Shown: positions 1 through 8,645, numbered from the stretch's first letter. The stretch: 64,000 nucleotides of DNA from Paraburkholderia xenovorans LB400 (GCF_000013645.1 NC_007951.1:2232001-2296000); one strand, 5' to 3'. Numbers and translations are program-made. The notes: a model not told the origin generated them from the sequence alone.

Positions 1-582
1 GCGGGCACTATCCGCGTCGGCTCGTTCGCCGTTGAGACGTTGAAGCGCGACCGCGATCTGGTGCCGCTGCGCCATCAGGTGTCGATGGTGTTCCAGCAGT
101 ACAACCTGTTTCCGCATCGTACGGTGCTGCAGAACATCATGATGGCTCCGCTGCAGGTGCTGCGTCAGCCGCACGACGAGGTGAAGCAGCGCGCGCTCGA
201 TCTGCTCGCGCGCGTGCGCCTGACCGGCAAGGAAGACGCATATCCCGCGCAGCTGTCGGGCGGCCAGCAGCAGCGCGTGGCAATCGCCCGCGCGCTGGCG
301 ATGCAGCCCGCCATCATCCTGTTCGACGAAGTGACGGCCGCGCTCGATCCGGAGATGGTCAGCGAAGTGCTCGCGGTGATCCGCGACCTGAGCCGCGACG
401 GCATGACCTGCGTGCTAGTCACGCACGAGATGCGTTTCGCCGAGGAAATCGCCGACGTGGTGTTCTTCACCGACCGCGGCACGATCGTCGAATCGGGGCC
501 GCCTGCGGAGATGTTTCACACGCCGCGCGATCCGCGTCTGGCGAGTTTCCTGGGCAAGGTGCTGTCGCGTACGGCGGCCTGA
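1..582 (+). CDS. ABC transporter ATP-binding protein, polar amino acid type (5' end outside window)
   Basis: This is the ATPase subunit of an ABC importer of the polar amino-acid family; it would sit on the cytoplasmic face of a permease dimer and power uptake. The frame is open from base 1 and has no start here, so the Walker A region lies before the window. Visible in order are the Q-loop (FQQYNLFPH, codons about 31-39), the ABC signature LSGGQQQRVAIARAL (about 85-99), Walker B with ILFDEVTAALDPE (about 106-118) and the switch histidine in VLVTHEMRFA. Asp-Glu-Val replaces the commoner Asp-Glu-Pro after Walker B. It precedes a catabolic operon on the same strand, so it probably imports that operon's substrate. 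The family is certain; the substrate is not. Confidence 0.93.
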   Translation, partial: AGTIRVGSFAVETLKRDRDLVPLRHQVSMVFQQYNLFPHRTVLQNIMMAPLQVLRQPHDEVKQRALDLLARVRLTGKEDAYPAQLSGGQQQRVAIARALAMQPAIILFDEVTAALDPEMVSEVLAVIRDLSRDGMTCVLVTHEMRFAEEIADVVFFTDRGTIVESGPPAEMFHTPRDPRLASFLGKVLSRTAA

Positions 583-630
583 TTTATACGGTTATTGACT
601 ATGACGAAGAGCGTTCAAGGCGGAGGACAT

Positions 631-1665
631 GTGCCGAACAAACTGAAGGTGCTGGTGCCGGATGCGCATCTGCGCGATCTCGATGTCGAGCGGGGCGTGA
701 CGGGCGAACTGATCGATTATCAGGTCTACGACGAAATCGACGCCGCCGCGATTCCCGACGAAGAATGGACCTCGTGCGACGCGATTCTCGTCTGGCACCG
801 CATGAAGATCACGCGCGAAGTGGTGAGCCGTTTGAGCCGCTGCCGGATGATCGTGCGCGTCGGCGTGGGCTTCGATAACGTCGATACGGCGGCGTGCAGC
901 GAGCGCGGCATTCCGGTGTCGAACGTGCCGAACTACGGCACCACCGAAGTCGCCGATCACGCGATCGCGATGATGCTGTACCTGGCGCGCGGCCTTGGCA
1001 CCTATCAGGCGCGCATCAAGGCCGATCCGGCGCATGGCTTCGTTGCGGAAAACGTGCCGGTGGTGCGGCGGCTGCGCGGCGGTACGTTCGGCGCGATCGG
1101 TATGGGCCGTATCGGCACGGCGATCGCTCGGCGCGCGGCAGCGCACGACATGCACGTGATCTATCACGATCCGTTCTTGCCCGAGGGCCACGAACTCGGG
1201 CTCGGCTACGAGCGCGTCGGCTCGCTGGACGAACTGCTCGCGCGCGCCGATGTGGTGAGCCTGCACGTGCCGCTCTCCGACGCCACGCGCTTCATGATGA
1301 GCGACGCGCAGTTTCAGGCGATGAAGCCCAATAGCATCTTCATCAATATCGCACGCGGCAAACTGGTGGACGTCGACGCGGTGTATCGCACGCTGCTCTC
1401 TGGACATATCGCCGCAGCAGGGCTCGACGTGCTGCCCAACGAACCGCCCATGCCGCTGCCGCCGCTGCTCGAAGCGTGGCGCAACGGCGAAGAATGGCTG
1501 GCGGGCCGTTTCATCGTCACGCCGCACGCCGCCTTCTATTCGGAAGCCGGCTATCTCGACATGCGCACGTTCTCCGCGCAGATGCTGGTCGATTATCTGG
1601 TGCACGGACGCCTGCGCAACAACGTCAATCCGGCCTGGCAGCACGCCACCCCTTCAACCCGATAA
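631..1665 (+). CDS. D-2-hydroxyacid dehydrogenase, C-terminal-binding-protein type
   Basis: An NAD-dependent D-2-hydroxyacid dehydrogenase that interconverts a 2-oxo acid and a D-2-hydroxy acid in the cytoplasm. The dinucleotide motif GAIGMGRIG lies at about residues 154-162, the catalytic Arg in NIARGKLVD at about 242, Glu in LPNEPP at about 271 and His in TPHAAFYSE at about 299, so the active site is complete. I chose the GTG at 631 because GGAGG at 622-626 is well placed before it; an in-frame ATG at 601 would add ten residues and lacks a good ribosome site. It follows the ABC ATPase and is followed after 10 bases by an RraA-family gene, which implies one transcript. The true substrate is unknown. 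Confidence 0.9.
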   Translation: MPNKLKVLVPDAHLRDLDVERGVTGELIDYQVYDEIDAAAIPDEEWTSCDAILVWHRMKITREVVSRLSRCRMIVRVGVGFDNVDTAACSERGIPVSNVPNYGTTEVADHAIAMMLYLARGLGTYQARIKADPAHGFVAENVPVVRRLRGGTFGAIGMGRIGTAIARRAAAHDMHVIYHDPFLPEGHELGLGYERVGSLDELLARADVVSLHVPLSDATRFMMSDAQFQAMKPNSIFINIARGKLVDVDAVYRTLLSGHIAAAGLDVLPNEPPMPLPPLLEAWRNGEEWLAGRFIVTPHAAFYSEAGYLDMRTFSAQMLVDYLVHGRLRNNVNPAWQHATPSTR

Positions 1666-1675
1666 AGCGAACGTC

Positions 1676-2383
1676 ATGGCCTATCAACAGCTTTATGTGA
1701 GTTTCACTCTTCTCTCCGACGACGTGCTCGCGCAATGGCGTCTGATTCCGCCCGCCGTCGCCTCCGACTGCATGAACCGCACGCAGGTGATGGCGTCGAT
1801 CATCAAGCCGATCAACGCGGGCGTGCGCTTGTGCGGCCAGGCGCGCACGGTCGCGACGATGGTCGGCGACTGCGGGCCGATCTGCAACCTGATCGGCAGC
1901 GCGCGGCCCGGCGAAATTCTCGTGGTCGATGCAGGCGGCGCGGAAGACATCGCCGTGTGGGGCGGCGTGATGACCGAGGAGGCCGTGCATCGCGGCCTCG
2001 GCGGCGCGGTAATCGACGGTGCAATTCGCGATGTCGCCGATATGCGGCGACTCAAGTTCAACATGTTCTGCCGCTCGGTGGTGCCGCGCGGTCCGCATCA
2101 CGGTTTCGGTGGCACGGTCGATACGACCATTGCGGCGGCGGGCGCGCCTGTCAGTCCCGGCGATATCGTGCTCGGCGACGACGACGGCGTGGTGATCGTG
2201 CCGCTCGCGATCGCCGAAGAAGTGCTCAAGGCGGCGCAAGCCCATCTGCTGAAGGAGGCGAAGTGGATCGATGGCATTCGAGGCGGGGTGTCGATCAGCG
2301 AGATGTTCGCGCTGCCGCAGGCGCAAACCACGACGCATCCGACGGCGCTGGGCCAGGCGCAAGCAGCGGAACCGCAGCGTTAG
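1676..2383 (+). CDS. RraA family protein (aldolase/decarboxylase-like)
   Basis: A member of the RraA/HMG-aldolase fold family, whose characterised enzymes cleave or decarboxylate substituted oxaloacetate-type acids (for example 4-carboxy-4-hydroxy-2-oxoadipate) with a divalent metal; E. coli RraA itself only binds RNase E. The sequence shows the family core: VVDAGGAEDIAVWGG near residue 82, GAVIDGAIRDV near 110 with the conserved Arg-Asp, and a late GDDDGVVIVP stretch. Its 235 residues fit the single-domain family. It lies between two hydroxy-acid dehydrogenases, which favours a metabolic enzyme over an RNase regulator. The exact reaction cannot be read from the sequence. Confidence 0.85.
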   Translation: MAYQQLYVSFTLLSDDVLAQWRLIPPAVASDCMNRTQVMASIIKPINAGVRLCGQARTVATMVGDCGPICNLIGSARPGEILVVDAGGAEDIAVWGGVMTEEAVHRGLGGAVIDGAIRDVADMRRLKFNMFCRSVVPRGPHHGFGGTVDTTIAAAGAPVSPGDIVLGDDDGVVIVPLAIAEEVLKAAQAHLLKEAKWIDGIRGGVSISEMFALPQAQTTTHPTALGQAQAAEPQR

Positions 2384-2388
2384 CGCGG

Positions 2389-3579
2389 ATGCATGCGCGG
2401 CGCGCGGAGCAAACGGATCTACCCGCCCGCTTGCGCAACGTGCTGTGCCTGAACGATTTCGCGAACGTGGCGAAGCGCCGTTTGCCCGGAGCGATGTACG
2501 CGTACGTGCACGGCTGGTCCGAGGATGGCGCGACACACCGGCGCAATCTGTACGGCTTTGAGACACGCGCTTTCGTGCCGCGTGTGCTGGTCGATATCGA
2601 GCGGCGCGATACGCGCACGACGCTGTTCGGCGTCGAATACGCAGCGCCGTTCGGCATTGCGCCGATGGGGTGCAGCCGTCTTGCCGCGGCGCACGCGGAC
2701 GAACTGTTGGCGCGTGAAGCGGCGACGGCGGGGCTGCCGTTCATCCTCAGCGGCGCTTCGCTGACGCCGCTCGAAACGGTGCGCGCGGCGGGCTCGACAA
2801 GTTGGTTTCAGGCCTACATTCCCGGTGATTTCGCGCGCATCGATCCGATGCTGGAACGTGTTGCGTTAGCGGGCTACGACACGCTGGTCGTCAATGTCGA
2901 TACCGCCGTCCACCCGCAGCACGAATACGCCGACAAGCGCGGCTTCCGCTCGCCGTTCAGACCGAGCGCGCAGCTTGCGTGGCAGGCGTTGACGCGGCTT
3001 CCGTGGTGCTGGCGCGTGCTCGGCGAGAGCGTGCTGACGCGCCATCCGCTGCGCTTCGAGAATATGGATGCGATCGGCGGGCCACCGGTGTTTTCGCGCA
3101 CGCTGGTGCGCGATATCGGACGGCGCGGCGCGTTGTCGTGGGCGCATATCGAACGGATCCGGCAGCGCTGGCCGGGGCGTCTGGTGCTAAAAGGCGTGAT
3201 GTCCGCCGACGATGCGCTGCTCGCCCAGCGAGCGGGCATCGACGGCATCATCGTGTCGAATCATGGCGGACGTCAGGTGGATTGCGCGCTCGGCGCGCTC
3301 GATGCGCTCGATGCGATTGCCGCGCGGGTGGATCGCGATCGTCTCGCGCTGATCTATGACGGCGGCATCCGGCGCGGTTCCGACGTGCTGAAAGCGTTGC
3401 ATGGCGGCGCGCATTTCGTGCTGGTTGGACGGCCTTTGTTGATGGCCGCAGCCGCCGCCGACGCGATAGGCATCGCGTACGCGCTCTCGCTCCTGCAGCG
3501 CGAAATCGGCACGAATATGGGACTGCTCGGCATCAACCGCATCGACGAGGTGGCGCAGCTCGAACTGCGGCGCGACTGA
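2389..3579 (+). CDS. FMN-dependent alpha-hydroxy-acid dehydrogenase/oxidase
   Basis: A member of the L-lactate dehydrogenase/glycolate oxidase family, which oxidises L-2-hydroxy acids to 2-oxo acids with FMN. The catalytic segment SNHGGRQVD carries the active-site His near residue 292 and the substrate-binding Arg near 295. The FMN phosphate region is seen in YDGGIRRGSDVLKAL and LVGRPLL, and the N-terminal FGIAPMG is typical. The start is ATG 2389, six bases after the RraA stop; the frame stays open further upstream but overlaps rraA and is a shadow there. At 396 residues it has the normal family length. With a D-2-hydroxyacid dehydrogenase in the same operon, enzymes for both stereoisomers are encoded together. 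The substrate is unassigned. Confidence 0.9.
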   Translation: MHARRAEQTDLPARLRNVLCLNDFANVAKRRLPGAMYAYVHGWSEDGATHRRNLYGFETRAFVPRVLVDIERRDTRTTLFGVEYAAPFGIAPMGCSRLAAAHADELLAREAATAGLPFILSGASLTPLETVRAAGSTSWFQAYIPGDFARIDPMLERVALAGYDTLVVNVDTAVHPQHEYADKRGFRSPFRPSAQLAWQALTRLPWCWRVLGESVLTRHPLRFENMDAIGGPPVFSRTLVRDIGRRGALSWAHIERIRQRWPGRLVLKGVMSADDALLAQRAGIDGIIVSNHGGRQVDCALGALDALDAIAARVDRDRLALIYDGGIRRGSDVLKALHGGAHFVLVGRPLLMAAAAADAIGIAYALSLLQREIGTNMGLLGINRIDEVAQLELRRD

Positions 3580-3625
3580 TTTCGGCCTTTGCGCGTTTTT
3601 CATAAACGTTATCAGGGAGAGGAAC

Positions 3626-4984
3626 ATGATGGACAAGCCAATCCGCGTACTCACGCCGACCTGCACGCTCGGCTACGGTTTCGCCGCCGACGCCTTCGAG
3701 CGCGCGATGTCGATGCATCCCGACGTGATCGCCGTCGATGCCGGTTCGACCGATCCCGGCCCGCACTATCTCGGCTCGGGCGAAGCGCTGGTGTCGGACA
3801 TCAGCATCCGCCGCGAACTCACGGTAATGATCGTCTCGGCGCAGCGCGCGGGCATTCCGGTGATCGTCGGCAGCGCGGGCGGCGCGGGCACCGGCACGCA
3901 TGTCGACGAAGTGGTGCGGATCGTACGCGAGATCGTCGCCAGCGAGCGTTTGAGTCTGCGGCTCGCGTGGATCTATTCGGACATTCCGGCGAGCCTCGTC
4001 GCGGATGCAACCGGCTGCGGCGAAGTGCGTGATTTCGAAGCGGGCTGGGAACTGAGCGCCGACGACGCGCGCACCAGTCACGCGATCGTTGCGCAGATGG
4101 GCCATGAGCCGATCGTCGAGGCGCTGAAAGCGGGCGCTGATGTGATCATCGCGGGCCGCGCCTGCGACGACTCGGTGATCGCCGCATTCCCGATCTGGAA
4201 GGGCGCCGATCCGGGCCTGGCAATTCATATGGGCAAGATTCTCGAATGCGGCGCATTTTCTGCCGAACCGCACGGCACAGACGTGATGATGGGCGTGATA
4301 GACGACACGGGTTTCACGCTGGAGCCGGGCAGTCTGAAGCGTCGCGCGTCGCTGACATCGGTAGCTGCGCACACGCTGTACGAGCGCGAAAATCCGTTCC
4401 GTCAGGCGGGGCCGGGCCATGAACTCGATTTGTCCGCCTGCGATTTCACGCAGATCAGCGATCGCGAAGTGCGGGTGACCGGCTCGCGTTTCATTGCCGC
4501 GGACGACTATTGGGTGAAGCTCGAAGGCGCGCGGCGACGGGGTTATCGCACGATTACCGTAGCGGGCGTGCGCTGCCCGACCATGATCGCGCGCATCGAC
4601 ATCTTGCTCGCCGATGCGAAAGCCGCGGCGCTCGCGTATTTCGAATCTCCCGATCTCGACGTGCAGTTCCACGTGTATGGCCGCGATGGCGTGATGCGCG
4701 GCCTCGAACCCGTTCGCAAGTCCATGAGTCACGAACTCGGCCTCGTGATCGAAGCGGTCGCGCACGAACAGTCGCTCGCGCATGCGGCGGCGCATTTCAT
4801 CAGCGGCACGCTGCTGCACGTGAGCTTTCCGGGCATGTTCAACACGGCGGGCAATCTCGCCTTTCCGTATTCGCCTTCCGAAGTCGATGCCGGTCCGGTA
4901 TATGAGTTCTCTGCGTATCATCTTTTGAAAACCGCATCGCCGACGGCACTTTTCCCCATTCACTACGAGGCGCTCGCATCATGA
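3626..4984 (+). CDS. AtuA family protein (DUF1446), acyclic terpene utilisation-like
   Basis: A DUF1446 protein of 452 residues related to AtuA of the Pseudomonas citronellol/geraniol pathway. The biochemical role of the family is poorly defined. Gly-rich segments near the start (DAGSTDPGPHYLGSG at about 39-53, then VGSAGGAGTGTHVDEV at about 80-95) look like a nucleotide- or CoA-type binding fold, and IIAGRACDDSVIAAFP near 173 is a family hallmark. The start ATG 3626 follows GGGAGAGG with good spacing. It overlaps the DUF4387 gene by four bases, the usual arrangement of this pair, so the two products probably form one complex. No membrane segment or signal peptide is visible. Confidence 0.85.
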   Translation: MMDKPIRVLTPTCTLGYGFAADAFERAMSMHPDVIAVDAGSTDPGPHYLGSGEALVSDISIRRELTVMIVSAQRAGIPVIVGSAGGAGTGTHVDEVVRIVREIVASERLSLRLAWIYSDIPASLVADATGCGEVRDFEAGWELSADDARTSHAIVAQMGHEPIVEALKAGADVIIAGRACDDSVIAAFPIWKGADPGLAIHMGKILECGAFSAEPHGTDVMMGVIDDTGFTLEPGSLKRRASLTSVAAHTLYERENPFRQAGPGHELDLSACDFTQISDREVRVTGSRFIAADDYWVKLEGARRRGYRTITVAGVRCPTMIARIDILLADAKAAALAYFESPDLDVQFHVYGRDGVMRGLEPVRKSMSHELGLVIEAVAHEQSLAHAAAHFISGTLLHVSFPGMFNTAGNLAFPYSPSEVDAGPVYEFSAYHLLKTASPTALFPIHYEALAS

Positions 4985-5310
4985 CGACCGTTCCGCTTTC
5001 GTCGCTCGCGACGGTGATCCGCAGCAAGAACGCCGGGCCGTTCCTGCTCACCTTCGACGTGATGTTCGAAGACGCCGCGCATTTTGACACCGTCTGGGAA
5101 TCGGGCCGCTTCACGAAGCCTGCGATGGCCGAACTGTTCGGCGTCGAAGAAAACGCCATTACGTCGATTTTCGCCGTGCCGCGCGGCCAGGCGATAAAGG
5201 TGACGATGCGCCGGCAATTGCCGCAAGGCAAGCTCGGCGAATCGGATATGTACGGCTGCCAGCAGCACGCGCCGTTGCTCGATTTAGCGATTCCGCTGCG
5301 TGTGGCTTGA
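4981..5310 (+). CDS. DUF4387 domain protein
   Basis: A 109-residue DUF4387 protein. In related genomes this domain is found either fused to the C-terminus of AtuA-like proteins or as a separate gene directly after one; here it is separate and begins in the ATGA overlap with the upstream gene. Characteristic parts are the start segment VIRSKNAGPFLLTFDVMF and the late HAPLLDL. Translational coupling implies a fixed stoichiometry with the AtuA-like protein. No catalytic residues can be named with confidence. Confidence 0.85.
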   Translation: MTTVPLSSLATVIRSKNAGPFLLTFDVMFEDAAHFDTVWESGRFTKPAMAELFGVEENAITSIFAVPRGQAIKVTMRRQLPQGKLGESDMYGCQQHAPLLDLAIPLRVA

Positions 5311-5468
5311 GTTCTGGCGCGACCAATAAAGTGATCGTGGGCGGCGGCGTGGCCGGCAGTTCGATCGCCTATTTTCTGCGGACGATGGATCTGCGTGCCG
5401 ACGTGACCATGCTGGAGCGCGATCCGACGTATGCGCGCTCGTCGTCGGCCTGGTCGGCGGCGTTGAAC
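5307..5468 (+). pseudogene. 5' fragment of an FAD-dependent oxidoreductase
   Basis: The first 50 or so codons of an FAD-dependent oxidoreductase of the DadA/glycine-oxidase type. The Rossmann motif VIVGGGVAGSSIAYFL and the following acidic strand end (TMLERD) are present, and then the reading is lost near SSAWSAA, where sequence belonging to an insertion element begins. The intact family has about 400 residues, so roughly 85 per cent of the gene is missing from the window. The frame begins at a TTG overlapping the DUF4387 stop; a GTG at 5331 is an alternative start. It was probably the last enzyme of the operon, transferring electrons from a hydroxy or amino acid. Confidence 0.75.
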
Positions 5469-5780
5469 GGCAGTAGGTTTCCAGGTTTCGTCGTAATAGG
5501 GCGTTCAGGTAACCTTGCTCAATCGAAACGGTGGCGTGGGTGAAGAATGAAGACGCTGGATCCGAGTGTGGCACGGGTGCTTAAACGGTTGCACTATCCG
5601 ATGGAAGTCATGCTGACTTGCGTGCGTTGGTACGTCGCCTATCCGCTAAGCTTGCGTCATCTCGAAGAAATGATGGCCGAACGTGGGATTGCGGTGGATC
5701 ATTCCACGGTGCACCGCTGGGCCATCAAGCTTCTGCCCGTGCTTGAGAAGGCGTTTCGCCGCTGCCGTAGAACGCATTAA
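5469..5780 (+). mobile_element. IS6-family insertion sequence remnant (left part only)
   Basis: The left end and the first quarter of an IS6-family element. An open frame at 5547-5780 gives MKTLDPSVARVLKRLHYP, then the family core CVRWYVAYPLSLRHLEEM and AVDHSTVHRWAIK, as in IS6-family transposases of about 240 residues. The match stops near 5765, and the frame ends 77 codons in, so the DDE catalytic core is absent. The proposed left tip GGCAGT at 5469 resembles known IS6 ends but is inferred. The element interrupts the FAD oxidoreductase gene and marks the left edge of the accessory region. Confidence 0.7.
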
Positions 5781-6115
5781 AGATGTCAACTTTGCGAGTA
5801 TAAAGTTGTCAATCCGCGCTTCGGAGCGTCCCGGTAGCATGGCGATCCTTGGTCAGTATGGGTTTGCCGGGCGCGAAATAAAGTCGTCACCTCGCGCTTG
5901 ATGCGCCAGTTGACGCGGGGCCGCTTACTGTGATCCAAATCGCGGCGACCCACGTATGCGAACCGCATCGGTCAGCAAGCGGCCATGAGCGGCCAGTCGA
6001 CATTGGTGCGTAGATCGTCAACAATTACCCGGTGTATATGCCCAGTCGGAGCACGCGAATTACCGCAGCGTTATCATGAGCAACACAATCTAGGCATCAG
6101 CAATCGACGTTTAAC
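5781..6115. other. Non-coding remnant stretch between IS fragment and GST gene
   Basis: No convincing gene. Two similar short words, ATGTCAACTTTGCG near 5782 and AAAGTTGTCAATCCGCG near 5803, look like decayed ends of another insertion element. A short minus-strand frame at 5786-5968 has no recognisable motif. Probably debris left by nested insertions and deletions. Confidence 0.4.
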
Positions 6116-6769
6116 ATGACCATCAAGAAACTGTTCTATTACCCCAGCAACGCAAGCATGGCCCCGCACATTGTTCTGGAAGAAATCGGCCAGCCTTTCG
6201 GGTTAATGCTTGTAGATCGCACGCAGGATGAGCATAAGTCGACGGAGTATCTGCGACTGAACCCCAACGGATTGATCCCGGTATTGGTTGATGGCGACAT
6301 GGTGCTGTATGAGACGGCTGCCATTTGCCTGCATTTGGCTGACACACATCCAGAGAGCAGGATGGCGCCCAGACTGGCGACGCCGGAACGTGCCGACTTT
6401 TACAAGTGGCTCATGTGGTTGACGAACACACTGCAAACGGCGTTGATTGTCTATTTTTACCCGGAGCGCTGGGTGGATGCCGACAACGCGCTGGGCGCGA
6501 ACCAAGTGCAAGCTCATGCCGAATCAAAGATCGGCACCTTGCTTGACCAGTTGGAGTCGCAACTTCAATCGAGCGATGGTCCTTGGTTGCTGGGGGAGCA
6601 ATACACGATCCTTGATCCCTACGCGTTCATGCTCTGCCGGTGGACAAGGGGCTTCACGAAACCCGCGCGCGTATGGCCACTGCTCGGTCAGTATTTGCAA
6701 CGGATGCTAGCGCGACCTGCGATCCAGCGCGTGATCAAAACGGAAGGGCTTGCAGCTCCATTGGTGTAA
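6116..6769 (+). CDS. Glutathione S-transferase family protein
   Basis: A cytosolic GST-type protein of 217 residues. The thioredoxin-like N-terminal half includes LFYYPSNASMAPHIVLEEIG, with a Ser/Asn cluster at about 11-15 where the glutathione-activating residue lies, the cis-proline segment NPNGLIPVLVDG at about 49-60, and ETAAICLHLADTHP at about 67-80, which holds the Glu-Thr/Ser gamma-glutamyl contact. An all-helical C-terminal half follows with the motif YTILDPYAF. The gene has lower GC and more varied codon use than the operon to its left, consistent with the island. It has no close partner, so the conjugated substrate cannot be inferred. Confidence 0.88.
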   Translation: MTIKKLFYYPSNASMAPHIVLEEIGQPFGLMLVDRTQDEHKSTEYLRLNPNGLIPVLVDGDMVLYETAAICLHLADTHPESRMAPRLATPERADFYKWLMWLTNTLQTALIVYFYPERWVDADNALGANQVQAHAESKIGTLLDQLESQLQSSDGPWLLGEQYTILDPYAFMLCRWTRGFTKPARVWPLLGQYLQRMLARPAIQRVIKTEGLAAPLV

Positions 6770-7054
6770 TACGATCCCTGCCAGATTGTTTGTCTGTTGT
6801 CGGGAGGTCCCGACCGTCCTTTTCGGATCGATTCGTCCAACGCGTCGGGCAGGACCCGGCCAACAAGCGTCGTTCGCTGCGCTCGGGTAACGGATGGTGG
6901 AGCGACTTCCTTGCACCGGAAAGCGGCCGGTAGGATTCGATGGGCGGCAACATACGCAGACTCCGGCGGACGTGCGTTGCTGGATAATCTAGCTTTTTTG
7001 CGCTAATTTTGGCGTGCTGTGACCCTCCCTAATCAGAATTACAAGGAAGCTTTC

Positions 7055-7717
7055 GTGACTGTCGACTCCAAAATCATTTCTCGCTTGAACGAATTGATTG
7101 AGTTGGGCAAACGTGTACTAGCGACTCGGCGCTCTCCCACGCCCGGCTTTTTAACCGGTGACTTTGTTGACGTTCAACTTGCAAATCAATGGCTCACGAG
7201 TTGCCTTAACCTTCTATCCAGAGTGCTAGGGGAAAACAGCGCCCACTATCAACGCATCAAGGAGCAGTTCCCGGAATATCCTAAGTGGGCAAATGTTGAT
7301 CAAGCTTTCGGGGTCCTACTTGCGGCGAAAGACGACTACGAGTCTGGCAGCATCTTCAGCGTTAAGACGCTTATCGAAGCAGAGGTCTTTGATGAGTTCT
7401 TGGGCCAGGCGGAGCACCTATTGGAGGCAGGCTATTTTCAGCCGGCGGCTGTCCTTGCTGGAAGCGTCCTGGAGGACGGTTTGCGAAAACTTTGCATCGC
7501 AAACGACATAACGTTACCGGATAAAGCAAAGCTAGATTGGATGAATTCCGAATTGGCAAAGAAGGGAAAATACTCAAAGCTCATGCAGAAAAGAATCACT
7601 ACGATTGCCGATCTTCGAAACAGTGCTGCACATGGCAAGTGGGACGAATTCGAGAAAGCGGATGTGGAATCAATGTTGCGCGACGTGCGAGACTTCATGA
7701 CCAAACATTACGACTAG
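7055..7717 (+). CDS. Hypothetical protein with HEPN/DUF4145-like C-terminal domain
   Basis: An unrecognised 220-residue protein. The C-terminal half reads as a HEPN-type helical bundle: helix PAAVLAGSVLEDGLRKLC, then DLRNSAAHGKWDEF, which contains the RNxxxH signature (RNSAAH) typical of HEPN ribonucleases and HEPN toxins. The N-terminal half is helical, with no named motif. The GTG at 7055 is preferred because AAGGAAG lies 6-8 bases before it; a GTG at 7019 would add twelve residues. It stands alone on the plus strand of the island, about 450 bases before another unknown gene. HEPN domains are common in defence and toxin systems, but no antitoxin partner is adjacent, so a role is only suggested. 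Confidence 0.7.
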   Translation: MTVDSKIISRLNELIELGKRVLATRRSPTPGFLTGDFVDVQLANQWLTSCLNLLSRVLGENSAHYQRIKEQFPEYPKWANVDQAFGVLLAAKDDYESGSIFSVKTLIEAEVFDEFLGQAEHLLEAGYFQPAAVLAGSVLEDGLRKLCIANDITLPDKAKLDWMNSELAKKGKYSKLMQKRITTIADLRNSAAHGKWDEFEKADVESMLRDVRDFMTKHYD

Positions 7718-8172
7718 CATGGGCGAGGCGATGGTAAGCAACGGCTGGAATGGTCAGCTCCCCTCGCGAGCCGCCCTTGGGAACCGCGATAGATGACGGT
7801 CTTTTCGCCTGACTCGCGTTGGTGATATCCACTATCTGGCAAAAAACACTCGAACGGATGAGTGTTGTACACATGGGTGGTGTGTGCTTCTCCAAAGGCT
7901 CGGTTGCGTATCGCCCTCGCAATCGGTATGCCGCTTACTATGACGTATCCAGCGTCGAGTTTAGGACAATTGAGTCGACCATCGGTTCGTTGGCCCGTGC
8001 GACCTCCATCAAACGGGGGAAATTGAAGACCGGCTTCGACAAACCTATCGCGGAAGGAATGTGCGCTAACGCACATTCTCGACGTTTATCACAGACTCGA
8101 ACCGGTGAATATTGTTGAATAATTAACTGCTACGCCAGCAGGTTATGCCACCACGAGGGGCGAGGAGGCAAT
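7718..8172. other. Intergenic stretch, no gene seen
   Basis: About 450 bases with overlapping short frames on both strands, none with a good ribosome site or motif. It ends in the strong GAGGAGG ribosome site of the next gene, and the promoter for that gene presumably lies in the AT-richer part near 8100-8130. Confidence 0.4.
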
Positions 8173-8634
8173 ATGCGGGAATTGCATCCAAATCAGGAGT
8201 TGGTACGCGTACTGCGTCGTGTCGTTGACCACATCGTTACGAGCGCACCTGAAGCAATTGCGTATAAAGCGTATCCATGGTGGGAGTATCTTAAGAACGT
8301 CGACTATCGGCTTGATGAGCGGCGCGCGCACTCCGCGTCAGACAAAGCAAAAACTCGAGCATTCGCGGAGGCGATCGACACTGTCGTCCAAGCGATAGCT
8401 CGCGAAGACTGGCTGCCGGCTTACGAAGCTTTAAAAATTGCGGTTATGGCGGGTCCGCTACCTGGGAATCCGGGACATCGTCCATCGTTGCCACCGGACG
8501 ACGATGTGTTGGCTGATCCCGCACAAGAAGAGCGCATTCGAAAGCGAGTGGAGGAACGTCGACGTACTCGCGCAAGTGGGCAATCGAATCTTACAGGGAC
8601 GACAGTCGACTCGATCCTCGGACGCCTGAAATAG
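8173..8634 (+). CDS. Hypothetical protein, first gene of an unknown two-gene unit
   Basis: An unrecognised soluble protein of 153 residues. The first half is predicted helical (HPNQELVRVLRRVVDHIVT, then AFAEAIDTVVQAIAREDW). A Pro/Asp-rich hinge (PSLPPDDDVLADPAQEE) is followed by an Arg/Glu-rich coil (IRKRVEERRRTRASGQ). No signal peptide or transmembrane segment. The ATG at 8173 follows GAGGAGG with ideal spacing. Its stop is 11 bases before the membrane-protein gene at 8646, so the two were probably co-transcribed before the IS66 element split the second. No family name can be given. Confidence 0.7.
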   Translation: MRELHPNQELVRVLRRVVDHIVTSAPEAIAYKAYPWWEYLKNVDYRLDERRAHSASDKAKTRAFAEAIDTVVQAIAREDWLPAYEALKIAVMAGPLPGNPGHRPSLPPDDDVLADPAQEERIRKRVEERRRTRASGQSNLTGTTVDSILGRLK

Positions 8635-8645
8635 AGGGCAAAAGC

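Noticed and set aside
1735..2388. Upstream extension of the FMN hydroxy-acid dehydrogenase frame through the RraA gene
   Set aside because: The extension is Arg-rich shadow sequence of the RraA gene; ATG 2389 gives the normal family length.
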